A stretch of DNA of 64,000 nucleotides from Clostridia bacterium. GTDB lineage: Bacteria > Bacillota > Clostridia > UBA1381. Below the pieces are notes generated by a model, which had not been told where the DNA came from, made no database searches, and saw only the letters and a program-made list of their open reading frames with translations. Shown in pieces: positions 36,382 to 43,629 of this stretch; position 1 is the stretch's first letter, and each line of letters opens with the position of its first letter. A program made the position numbers and the translations under genes. The stretch is from the NCBI GenBank assembly GCA_900756545.1, contig CAAEKO010000053.1, positions 33,914 through 97,913 of the forward strand, written 5' to 3'.

Positions 36382-36616
36382 TTCTTTTTCCCCTCGTCAA
36401 TAAATCAACCAGTGGTTGGGGATTGACTTGAAGACTACGTCCTAATTTTGAATTCCAAAATTCAATTTTATCTTCATCTTCGCCGTATAACTCCCTTTCA
36501 ATTTGCAGCATTTTCTCATATGCCATAGCTGCCCTTTTTAACTCCGTTTCCGTTGGGTCAATCTCTTCCGCACTGTTAAAAACTCTTAATTTTCCATTAT
36601 CAATAATCCAAAGCAT
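36374..36616 (-). CDS. Small hypothetical protein of the element
   Basis: An 80-residue, acidic, mostly helical protein (MLWIIDNGKLRVFNSAEEIDP...). It is preceded by a perfect AGGAGG site and overlaps the start of the initiator-like gene by eight bases, so it is translated and coupled. No family is recognised; its place suggests a replication or copy-control accessory. Confidence 0.7.
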   Translation of the reverse strand: MLWIIDNGKLRVFNSAEEIDPTETELKRAAMAYEKMLQIERELYGEDEDKIEFWNSKLGRSLQVNPQPLVDLLTRGKRNE

Positions 36617-36684
36617 TTTTTAATCCTCCTGTTTTTAATTAATTCTTATTCGATATTGAAACATAGGTGGTCATCTATCCTCCT

Positions 36685-36855
36685 CTATCCATTACATCGC
36701 CCCCTTTCTTCCTCCAAAAAACGTGCATAATCCTCTTGATTATCAGCTATACACCTTTTTATATCGGCAATTAAATCAGAGCCGTAGTATAGTTCCATAG
36801 CGAACTGCTCCGCCTGTTCTTCACTTATTTCAAAATCAAACTCCAATTCAATCAC
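36685..36855 (-). CDS. Short acidic protein of the element
   Basis: An open frame of about 56 codons from GTG 36855, or TTG 36846 with AGGTGA upstream, to a TAG at 36685. The translation (IELEFDFEISEEQAEQF...) is strongly acidic and helix-prone and ends EEERGRCNG. It lies just upstream of the 80-residue gene in the same direction. It is not a shadow of another gene and has a coding-like composition; function unknown. Confidence 0.5.
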   Translation of the reverse strand: MIELEFDFEISEEQAEQFAMELYYGSDLIADIKRCIADNQEDYARFLEEERGRCNG

Positions 36856-36989
36856 CTGGCTTTCGGAAAGAATACACCCATAATATCTGGTGACTTTTTT
36901 TGAAATGTTATATTTTTTTATTTTTAGATTTCATAATAGTAGTTGCTTTTTATTATATAAAATGATATAATAATCCATAGGTGATAAAT

Positions 36990-37604
36990 ATGGGTGAATT
37001 TGTGACAAACAATATTAATATGTGGGAGGATATAAAGAATATCATACCAAAACAATTTGGCGGCAGAGAAGGCAAAAATGACAAACTCAAAGAAAGAGAT
37101 ACACGACTTTTTATTGATGCAGTCCTGTATTTAATATATGAGAAAGAGCCATACTCTTTACGAATGAATTGGAAAGATTTGCCCTATGAATATGGCAATA
37201 TTGATAACCATGCCCATCGATTTAACGAATGGCGCAAAAATGGTGTATGGGAAAAACTTCTACCAACTCTTATTAAACATAATAAATGGTTGTTAAATTC
37301 AGGGAAATACGAAATTTTAATGACTAATTATAAGCTTGTAAGGGATATAAACAGCAAATCTGCTGCATATATAAATGCAAAGAATAAAATAGAGCGAGAA
37401 AATTTACTTTTATATAAATATATAAATGATAATTTAGAGGAAATACAAGAATTACTCGAAAATATAGAAATAGAAAAAGTAATGAAAAAGGATAAATTCT
37501 GGAAAAATAGACTTCGCAGAAAAAAGGCAAATTCAGAACATCCTCGCGGCACTTACTGGGGAAAATATCCTGTTGGTGAATATCCAGATGACCCAAGAGC
37601 ATAA
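36990..37604 (+). CDS. Stand-alone DUF4096-like protein
   Basis: A 204-residue protein from ATG 36990, preceded by AGGTG. The segment RLFIDAVLYLIYEKEPY...WKDLPYEYGNIDNHAHRFNEW, then VWEKLLPTL, matches the N-terminal helix-turn-helix-like DUF4096 domain of IS5-group transposases. The following part is a charged coiled region (IERENLLLYKYINDNLEEIQELLENIEIEK) and a basic tail ending PDDPRA, not a DDE catalytic domain. It may be a domesticated or truncated transposase DNA-binding domain acting as a regulator. It is the only plus-strand gene of the element. Confidence 0.6.
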   Translation: MGEFVTNNINMWEDIKNIIPKQFGGREGKNDKLKERDTRLFIDAVLYLIYEKEPYSLRMNWKDLPYEYGNIDNHAHRFNEWRKNGVWEKLLPTLIKHNKWLLNSGKYEILMTNYKLVRDINSKSAAYINAKNKIERENLLLYKYINDNLEEIQELLENIEIEKVMKKDKFWKNRLRRKKANSEHPRGTYWGKYPVGEYPDDPRA

Positions 37605-37718
37605 TTTTGCAGTAGACAAGGAAATAAAATAATAAACAAAAGCAGCAGGCTAATAAAAAGTCTACTGCTTAAAATAAAATACATATTAATCGGATTTATT
37701 AATTGTTTCCGAAAAAGC

Positions 37719-37753
37719 AAAACCCCCGAAAAAACAATAAATTCGGGGATTTT
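37719..37753. terminator. Bidirectional terminator downstream of the tRNA cluster
   Basis: AAAACCCCCGAA (37719-37730) pairs with TTCGGGGATTTT (37742-37753), with T-rich flanks on both strands. It serves the tRNA operon on the minus strand and the DUF4096-like gene on the plus strand. Confidence 0.85.
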
Positions 37754-37767
37754 GTTTAATATTGGAA

Positions 37768-37776
37768 TGGTGAGCC
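37768..37776. repeat. Candidate right attachment site inside tRNA-Lys
   Basis: The last nine bases of tRNA-Lys including encoded CCA, identical to 31828-31836 at the other edge of the AT-rich element. If this is the integration site, the element spans about 5.9 kb and leaves the tRNA gene intact. Confidence 0.45.
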
Positions 37777-37843
37777 ATCGGAGATTCGAACTCCGGACAA
37801 CTTGATTAAAAGTCAAGTGCTCTACCGACTGAGCTAATGGCCC
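37768..37843 (-). tRNA. tRNA-Lys (UUU)
   Basis: 76 bases with encoded CCA. The anticodon loop CTTTTAA sits in a CTTGA/TCAAG stem, and the T-arm GGAGTTCGAATCTCC is perfect. Last gene of the five-tRNA operon. Confidence 0.96.
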
Positions 37844-37849
37844 GAATAA

Positions 37850-37926
37850 TGGCAGGGATAGCAGGACTCGAACCTACGAAATGCCAGAATCAAAATCTGG
37901 TGCCTTACCAACTTGGCTATATCCCT
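37850..37926 (-). tRNA. tRNA-Gln (UUG)
   Basis: 77 bases with encoded CCA. The loop TTTTGAT in a CCAGA/TCTGG stem gives anticodon UUG. Acceptor AGGGATA/TATCCCT, discriminator G. Confidence 0.95.
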
Positions 37927-37938
37927 ATATCAGTAAAA

Positions 37939-38016
37939 TGGGGTGGGTAGTGGGATTCGAACCCACGACATCCAGTGCCACAAACTGACGCTCTAACCAG
38001 CTGAACTATACCCACC
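37939..38016 (-). tRNA. tRNA-His (GUG)
   Basis: Encoded CCA. Loop TTGTGGC gives anticodon GUG. The extra G at position -1 opposite discriminator C, typical of tRNA-His, is encoded (38016). Confidence 0.95.
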
Positions 38017-38028
38017 ATATTTTGGTAA

Positions 38029-38105
<77 letters not shown>

Positions 38106-38115
38106 ATGTAGGTTT

Positions 38116-38189
38116 TGGAGCGGGTGATGGGAATCGAACCCACACGACCAGCTTGGAAGGCTGGGATTCTACCATTGAACTACACCCGC
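38116..38189 (-). tRNA. tRNA-Gly (UCC)
   Basis: 74 bases with encoded CCA. Loop CTTCCAA in a CCAGC/GCTGG stem gives anticodon UCC. First gene of the tRNA operon. Confidence 0.95.
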
Positions 38190-38223
38190 GCATCCCGCCG
38201 GATTTGACCGGCTGACCTTGTCT

Positions 38224-38252
38224 ATTATAGCAAAGACCGCCCTATTTGTCAA
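38224..38252 (-). promoter_or_regulatory. Promoter of the tRNA operon
   Basis: On the minus strand TTGACA (38252-38247), 17-base spacer, TATAAT (38229-38224), about 35 bases upstream of tRNA-Gly. Both boxes are perfect. Confidence 0.93.
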
Positions 38253-38327
38253 CACTTTTTTAAAAAAATTTTCATTTTTATGAAGAATTTTCTGCATTGC
38301 ACAGGATCGATTTGACACGCTATGTAT

Positions 38328-38365
38328 GGGTGCCAATCTTAAGAACTGCTTAATATTGTGCACCC
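38328..38365. terminator. Hairpin after the cysteine desulfurase gene
   Basis: GGGTGC/GCACCC encloses an inner CAAT/ATTG and TTAAG/CTTAA stem. No U tract follows, so termination is uncertain. It lies between the desulfurase stop and the tRNA promoter. Confidence 0.4.
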
Positions 38366-38376
38366 CTTCTTTATTT

Positions 38377-39510
38377 TTATACGCTTTTTTGGGCAATTTT
38401 GTTTACCGCGTCTACAATTTGTTCGACAGAACGCATATTATCAAATGCACCAAAGCTTGCCCGCACTGCGCCTTCCTTTTCACTTCCGATCGCAGCATGG
38501 GCATGATAAGCGCAATGCCAGCCGCCCCGGACGCAGATCCGAAAATCGTCATTTAGCCTTTGCGCTGTTTCCACGCTATCCATATTCCTGATATTAAAGG
38601 CTACCGTACCATTCCTATCCTTTCCATCCGCAAGGCCGTATACCGTGACATTGCTCATATTCAATATTTCGCCAATAAATCTTTCGGCAAGCCTGCGTTC
38701 TTTTTCTCCCAGTCCTTCCGGCGTCATTCTGCGGATGTAATCCACTCCTGCGCCCATAGCCATAATAGCCGGAGTATTCAATGTGCCGCATTGCAGTAAA
38801 TCCGGCATCACTTTGGGCTGGATCAAAGATTCTGAATAGCTACCCGTCCCGCCGAATAATACAGGTTCCAGACTGATATTATCCCCTACATACAGTCCGC
38901 CTGTACCTAAAGGGGAAAGAAGGCCCTTATGCCCGGAAAAAGCCAGCATATCAATATGCATTTTCTTTACATCAATTTCCGTGCATCCCGCGCTTTGGGC
39001 TGCGTCTACCAGAAACGGGATATCATGCTTTTGCGCAATTTTGCCGATTTCCTCTATAGGCTGTACAGTTCCGCAGACATTAGAAATATGCGTACAGACA
39101 ATTAGCGCGGTATCCTGGCAAATAGCCGCTTCCACCGCTGCCGGGTCTATTCTTCCCAATCTATCTGCCTTCACAATCGTATAATTACCATAGTAGTATA
39201 CTGGCCGGAGGACGCTGTTATGCTCCATTTGCGTGACTACCGCATGGCCGCCATTTTTCAGCAAGCCGCCGATAGCCATATTGAGCGCATAAGTGGCATT
39301 CTGGGTAAAAGCTATCCGTTCCGGATTTTTGATATGAAACAAATCAGCTAATTTTTCAGACGTTTTTAAAATCTCCGCTGCGCCGCGAATACTGTAAGCA
39401 TGCCCGCCATGGCCGGCATTGACGCTGTTTTTCCATGTGTTTTTCAGCATTGACCAATAAACGCCGGCGGGCTTTTTATAGCTGGTAGCCGCGTTATCAA
39501 GATATAACAT
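38377..39510 (-). CDS. Cysteine desulfurase family aminotransferase
   Basis: PLP enzyme of the class V fold that removes sulfur or selenium from cysteine or selenocysteine. The 377-residue protein begins MLYLDNAATSYKKP, the family signature. It has the AHxxS-type MEHNSVLRP segment, the VDAAQSAGC loop, the PLP lysine in SGHKGLLSPLGTGGLY and the C-terminal catalytic Cys in VRGGWHCAYHAH. ATG 39510 follows GGAAGGAAG. The gene overlaps the DUF3343 gene upstream by 14 bases. This pairing is seen in Clostridia, often near selenium genes, so a role in selenium or sulfur delivery is inferred. It is not in an isc or suf cluster. Confidence 0.88.
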   Translation of the reverse strand: MLYLDNAATSYKKPAGVYWSMLKNTWKNSVNAGHGGHAYSIRGAAEILKTSEKLADLFHIKNPERIAFTQNATYALNMAIGGLLKNGGHAVVTQMEHNSVLRPVYYYGNYTIVKADRLGRIDPAAVEAAICQDTALIVCTHISNVCGTVQPIEEIGKIAQKHDIPFLVDAAQSAGCTEIDVKKMHIDMLAFSGHKGLLSPLGTGGLYVGDNISLEPVLFGGTGSYSESLIQPKVMPDLLQCGTLNTPAIMAMGAGVDYIRRMTPEGLGEKERRLAERFIGEILNMSNVTVYGLADGKDRNGTVAFNIRNMDSVETAQRLNDDFRICVRGGWHCAYHAHAAIGSEKEGAVRASFGAFDNMRSVEQIVDAVNKIAQKSV

Positions 39511-39754
39511 GGTAAAACTTCCTTCCATTAAATATATCTTCCCGGTAAAAACCCCGGATCTGTATTCCATACTCGGCTGCAATTTCACGGATCGCCGCCG
39601 GGTCCCGCAGACTGGTTCGAACGGAATACGAGCACCCGCCGTCATTAATTTCCGGCGGCGTATGCACAACGGAAGTGCGGAGATCCCCATGGGCGCTGAG
39701 CTTTTTGGCCAGTCTTGCCGCAGTTGTCACTGAGCCTACTGTTGCGTAAATCAT
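39497..39754 (-). CDS. DUF3343 family putative sulfur/selenium carrier
   Basis: An 85-residue protein with the DUF3343 layout: a starting strand (MIYATVGSVTTAARLAKKL), a PPEIN segment followed by GGCSYSV with the single conserved Cys, and a final helix-strand ending IRGFYRED. Such proteins are annotated as possible Se/S carriers because they travel with YedF-type and desulfurase genes. It is translationally coupled to the desulfurase by overlap and has GAGGTGAG before ATG 39754. A likely job is to accept the persulfide or selenide made by the partner. Confidence 0.75.
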   Translation of the reverse strand: MIYATVGSVTTAARLAKKLSAHGDLRTSVVHTPPEINDGGCSYSVRTSLRDPAAIREIAAEYGIQIRGFYREDIFNGRKFYHVIS

Positions 39755-39884
39755 ATTCTCACCTCTTCCTTTAAAAAAACGTAAATGATTTGACTATGTG
39801 TATAGTATTATAATATGAAAGCAGATTGCCCCGTGTGCGCTTTTAGACCCGCTTAAGAAAAAAATAGATTTTTTTTCAAAATAC

Positions 39885-39913
39885 TTGACATTTCCTCCTA
39901 TATGATGTAGGAG
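39885..39913 (+). promoter_or_regulatory. Promoter/operator relic of a BlaI-type system
   Basis: TTGACA (39885-39890) is followed by the dyad CTCCTA...TAGGAG (39895-39900 with 39908-39913), placed as BlaI/MecI operators are, in front of the blaI remnant. Confidence 0.45.
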
Positions 39914-39949
39914 ATAATTTCAAATTTGAAATAAATAAGGAGAACGAAT

Positions 39950-40021
39950 TTGGAAAAACTAACAAAAATCTAAGATTCCGAGTATGAGGTCATGGAAGTC
40001 CTCTGGAATGAAAACAAGTAA
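39950..40021 (+). pseudogene. blaI/mecI-type repressor remnant
   Basis: After AAGGAG a frame from TTG 39950 reads LEKLTKI, stop, DSEYEVMEVLWNENK, stop. The DSEYEVMEVLW stretch is the start of the BlaI winged helix. A TAA at 39971 replaces the usual Ser codon, and the gene ends after 24 codons, so most of it has been deleted. Confidence 0.7.
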
Positions 40022-40035
40022 AGGATGGAAACGCT

Positions 40036-40149
40036 ATGCTAAATTATATTTTTGTAAAGGTGTTGTTTATGGCTTTAGCGGCTGGAATGCCAGAGGATGA
40101 ACTGCGGCTGATCCTACGCCATAAGCTGTATTATATTCTCATTCCTTAA
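40036..40149 (+). pseudogene. blaR1/mecR1-type M56 peptidase remnant
   Basis: The 37-codon frame begins MLNYIFVKVLFMALAA, like the first membrane helix of BlaR1 sensors, and jumps to PEDELRLILRHKLYYILIP, resembling the M56 zinc-site helix with the usual HE pair reading HK. The middle has been deleted. It follows the blaI remnant by 14 bases, as in intact systems. Confidence 0.55.
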
Positions 40150-40177
40150 TCATAGATATCTCGTCTGTGTCCTATAT

Positions 40178-40408
40178 TTAAAACAAGAAATGTAATTTTA
40201 TTATCATCACTTTTGCAAGCAGACGTAATCCGAGTTCCTTTTCTACCTCGCTAAGCGAATAGGTAATGGGGGTGTTTTTATATTCGACCATTGCTCTGTC
40301 AAACATCTCTAAATCATACTTGGTTTCAATCTGTCCCATAACCGTTTGATGGATAAGGTTAGAAAATGCCATATAAAAAGAGTAACCGTTTTTAGTGGTT
40401 ACTCTCAT
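40178..40408 (-). pseudogene. Antitoxin-like remnant and decayed flank
   Basis: The 76-residue frame contains TTKNGYSFYMAF and a C-terminal TYSLSEVEKELGL, resembling the end of Phd/YefM-type antitoxins, but lacks the expected N-terminal DNA-binding part. No toxin frame is recognisable. The adjoining 40409-40560 has short broken frames (for example VNYFYSEEIKANLMKAVLKFN) and looks degraded. Low certainty. Confidence 0.3.
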
Positions 40409-40560
40409 AGGTGCATTTATCTGTCCATATTAAATTTTAATACCGCTTTCATCAAATTTGCTTTAATTTCCTCAGAATAGAAATAATTAACAATGCCGTC
40501 CTCTGCTCGTCGGTAAAAATTAGATGGCAGCAAACTGCACCGAATACCCGTTCTGCCTCT

Positions 40561-41382
40561 TTATACTGTTTTTCTGATATCTTTTGAACTTTTTCTTAAT
40601 TTGGCTGCAGAACAGCCAAAATTTTCTTTAACCAACCGGCAAAAATAACTGAAGCTTTCAAAACCTACAGTGCTGCAAATCGTTTCATAATCCATATCGC
40701 CGTAAACGATAAGCTTATATGCATGGCTCATTCTGATGCGGTTAATATATTCACTTGGTGTAATCCCGAGATACTTTTTTGTAAGGCGGCAAAGCTGTGA
40801 ATGGCTGTATTCCGACAGCCGCAAAAAAGCGCTTATGCCCTCGGCCGCCAATTCAAGCTCCTGCATTTTATCGAGAATATCCGCAAAGTACGGAGGTATA
40901 TATGCCTTTTGGAATATCGGACTCATGCAAAACAAAAACATCTGATTTAACACCATTCGCAGACGCGTTATATATTCCTCCACTTCACTATAAATAACAT
41001 TTTCATACATCGAAAGAAGCGTCTGCTGCTGCTCAATTGACAGCTCAAGAACAAAAGAAGACGCAGAAAAATCGTTTATTCCATAAAGCGAAAAAAAATT
41101 ATCTACCTCTTCACACACCACCGACAATGCTATTACATCGGCATTTTCCGATTGGGAAAGAAATCTATGCTGCGAATGCGGCGTCAGTACAATAAGATTG
41201 CCGGCATGAAGCTTCTGCTGTGTGCCGTCGGCATAATGTGTACACGAACCGGAGGCAATATAAAGAAATTCATAAAATGTGTGCGAATGTAGCAAATTTG
41301 AAAGTGGTCTGCCATTAGTTTTTTGAAAATAGTAGCCCGTTTCTCTGAAGCCATGTATCTTGTCAATGTCCATTATGTACAT
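40561..41382 (-). CDS. AraC-family transcriptional regulator
   Basis: A 273-residue regulator with an N-terminal cupin sensor (LLHSHTFYEFLYIASGSCTHYADG, GNLIVLTPHSQHRF) and a C-terminal double helix-turn-helix (LCRLTKKYLGITPSEYINRIRMSHA, then YETICSTVGFESFSYFCRLVKENFG). The start at 41382 follows GGGGG; ATG 41373 is an alternative. It is divergent from the transporter, isomerase and oxidoreductase genes, which it probably controls in response to a sugar. Confidence 0.9.
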   Translation of the reverse strand: MYIMDIDKIHGFRETGYYFQKTNGRPLSNLLHSHTFYEFLYIASGSCTHYADGTQQKLHAGNLIVLTPHSQHRFLSQSENADVIALSVVCEEVDNFFSLYGINDFSASSFVLELSIEQQQTLLSMYENVIYSEVEEYITRLRMVLNQMFLFCMSPIFQKAYIPPYFADILDKMQELELAAEGISAFLRLSEYSHSQLCRLTKKYLGITPSEYINRIRMSHAYKLIVYGDMDYETICSTVGFESFSYFCRLVKENFGCSAAKLRKSSKDIRKTV

Positions 41383-41544
41383 ATTATAACCCCCATTATA
41401 TTCATTATAATTGCAGTGGCGTGCCATGTCAATACATGCGCACATCCCATGCGAAAATAGAGCAGTTTTTTGCGCAGTTTGAGACTTGTTTATTCTTTTT
41501 TTCGTGATACAATAAATATAAGGATATTACAAAGGAGAACTAAT

Positions 41545-42438
41545 ATGAGTGCAGCTATATTACTTTCATTTTCTATTTTATTCGCGGTTATTAACAACCT
41601 GCTCTTTCACGGTTTTAAAAACAGGGGTCTTCGCGGAATGGGCGATATTCTGTTGTTCAATGCCCTGCTTTCCGCAGTATGGATTTTGATATTGTCCGTC
41701 CTTAATCAAGGTACCCGCATATCAGTTCAGGCATGGATTTGGGGAATTATCTACGGTAGCGTTACGGCGGCGTTTCTGCTGTGTAAAATGCAGGCGCTGG
41801 CGACAGGCTCGGTATCAATCACCTCTTTTACCGGCTGTTCCTCGCTTCTGATATCCACAGCGTTTGGAGTGATTTATTTTAAGGAAACGGTTTCACCGAT
41901 TCAGATAGCCGGAGTTATTATTTTGCTTTTTGCTCTGTTCCTAACTCTTACTAATTCAAAGCAGGAATCAGCCGATGATAAAAAAGCGTCAAAATCATGG
42001 TACATCTGGTGCTTTTTGTTTTTCATATGCTCGGGTGCAACGGGGATTATTTTTAAATTACACCAATCCTCTTCAGCACGCGATGGGGTAAATCAGATGA
42101 TGCTGGCGGCATCTGTTACATCCACCGTTCTATTTTTAATATCGTCGCTGCTTGTGCAATGGAAAACTGATAAAACCCTTCCTTGTATCAAATCCCCGGC
42201 ATGGGTTTATGTTATAACCTGCGGTATCGTAAGCTGCGGTTATAATCGATTGAATATCAGCCTGAGCGGAAAGCTTCCGAGTATTGTGTTTTTTCCGATA
42301 TTTAACGGCTCGGTAATTCTGTTTGCATCACTTTTCGCGGCAATAATATTCCGCGAAAAAATAACGATACGTCAAACAACCGGAATAGCAATCGGAACTT
42401 TTGCGTTGATTATGGCAGCGGGGGTGTTTAATATGTAA
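41545..42438 (+). CDS. DMT (EamA)-type membrane transporter
   Basis: A 297-residue integral membrane protein with about ten hydrophobic segments in two similar halves. The first half ends in YFKETVSPIQIAGVIILLFAL and the second in IIFREKITIRQTTGIAIGTFAL, the repeat signature of drug/metabolite transporters. AAAGGAG precedes ATG 41545. The substrate is unknown; the neighbours suggest a sugar or sugar derivative. Confidence 0.85.
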   Translation: MSAAILLSFSILFAVINNLLFHGFKNRGLRGMGDILLFNALLSAVWILILSVLNQGTRISVQAWIWGIIYGSVTAAFLLCKMQALATGSVSITSFTGCSSLLISTAFGVIYFKETVSPIQIAGVIILLFALFLTLTNSKQESADDKKASKSWYIWCFLFFICSGATGIIFKLHQSSSARDGVNQMMLAASVTSTVLFLISSLLVQWKTDKTLPCIKSPAWVYVITCGIVSCGYNRLNISLSGKLPSIVFFPIFNGSVILFASLFAAIIFREKITIRQTTGIAIGTFALIMAAGVFNM

Positions 42439-42490
42439 TACTCCATATAACAAATAAATATTAAAATCTTAAAAGAAAGGTGATTATTTT

Positions 42491-43264
42491 ATGAGCAGAC
42501 TTATTGCATCAACAATGACACATTCCACCTATGATTTGGCAGGAGCATTGGAAAAATTAAAAGAAGCAGGCTTTACTAAGGCGGAACTTTGTTCCACAGC
42601 AGATTTAGCTCCGCATTTTGACGTAGAAAATGCAACGCTTACATCTGTTTCTCACGCAGCACGAGTTGTGCGTGAATCCGGAATGGGAATTCACTGTATC
42701 AACATCGGCGGAGATTACACTATTGAGCAAATGGAGTATGTTTATGCATTTGCAGAAATGGTTGGCGCTAAGATTATTACATATTCCTGTGGTTCTCCGA
42801 AAGACGGAGTTTCAAATGAAGAACGTCTGAAACAAGTAACTGAATTTAATTCAAAGCTTGCAGATCTCGGTGATAAATATAGTGTTGTCTGCTCCATTGA
42901 AGCACCGCATAAGAACTCGCTCGCCTCCAATACGGCAGAAGTTGACAGATATTGGGCGATGCAGGATCCGCGTGTCAAACTGACTTTTGATACAGCGCAT
43001 CTAACATACTGCGGCGAGGATATGCTTGCTCTTGCGAAAAAATATGTTTCACGTATGGTACATTCTCATTTAAGAGATGCAAAAAAGGGAAATTCTCTTC
43101 TTCGTTACGGACAGGGGGTTGTCGATTTTAAAAAATACTTTAAAATCTTAAATGAAGATAACTACCAAGGTTACTTCTCTATGGAATATCCGTCAGAGTC
43201 AGCCGGAGATGCAGCTGAGAAACTCAAAGAATCAGTTGAATTTCTTTCACAGTTTAATCTTTGA
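42491..43264 (+). CDS. Xylose isomerase-like TIM-barrel protein (sugar isomerase/epimerase)
   Basis: A 257-residue AP-endonuclease-2 type TIM barrel. Metal-binding residues are suggested by SIEAPHKNS, FDTAHLTYCG, VHSHLRDAK and the last Glu in YFSMEYPSES. Members act as isomerases, epimerases or dehydratases on keto sugars and inositols, and one branch helps cleave oxidised C-glycosides. It sits between the transporter and two Gfo/Idh/MocA proteins, so a shared catabolic route is likely. An AAAGGTG site precedes ATG 42491. Confidence 0.82.
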   Translation: MSRLIASTMTHSTYDLAGALEKLKEAGFTKAELCSTADLAPHFDVENATLTSVSHAARVVRESGMGIHCINIGGDYTIEQMEYVYAFAEMVGAKIITYSCGSPKDGVSNEERLKQVTEFNSKLADLGDKYSVVCSIEAPHKNSLASNTAEVDRYWAMQDPRVKLTFDTAHLTYCGEDMLALAKKYVSRMVHSHLRDAKKGNSLLRYGQGVVDFKKYFKILNEDNYQGYFSMEYPSESAGDAAEKLKESVEFLSQFNL

Positions 43265-43629
43265 GATAGAAATCAATAAACCTGTTAGGTAAAGTCAAGA
43301 AGTAAAATGAAAAAATCATGTTTTTTAACAGATAGAATTATGCGCGGCAAACAGAGATAGCCAACGACTATCTCAAAAAAATTGATTGTAAGGCAACCGC
43401 CGAGAGCTTATTAAATTTCATTTTGATTGGTGATGGGAACGTGAGTAGTTCAATCTGCTTAAACGAAATTGTATAACAAGAAGGCGGCTGACACTTTCTA
43501 ACGGGAGCGTAATAGCTCAAAGAGGTGAACGCCAGACCTTTACCTTCTCATTATAACAAAAATAAGCATAGTCGTCTGTTTTATTCGACTTCTGACTATG
43601 CAAATATAATATCAAAGGATGTGTAATAT
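43265..43629 (+). other. 365-base gap with a broken frame and possible RNA structure
   Basis: An open frame without a start codon (43336-43476) reads ...ANDYLKKIDCKATAESLLN... to LNEIV and looks like the end of a lost gene. After it, AGAAGG (43479-43484) can pair with CCTTCT (43543-43548) around GGCG/CGCC and GAGC/GCTC pairs. A hairpin GCATAGTC/GACTATGC lies at 43566-43601 just before the next gene. No known riboswitch consensus was recognised. Confidence 0.4.
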
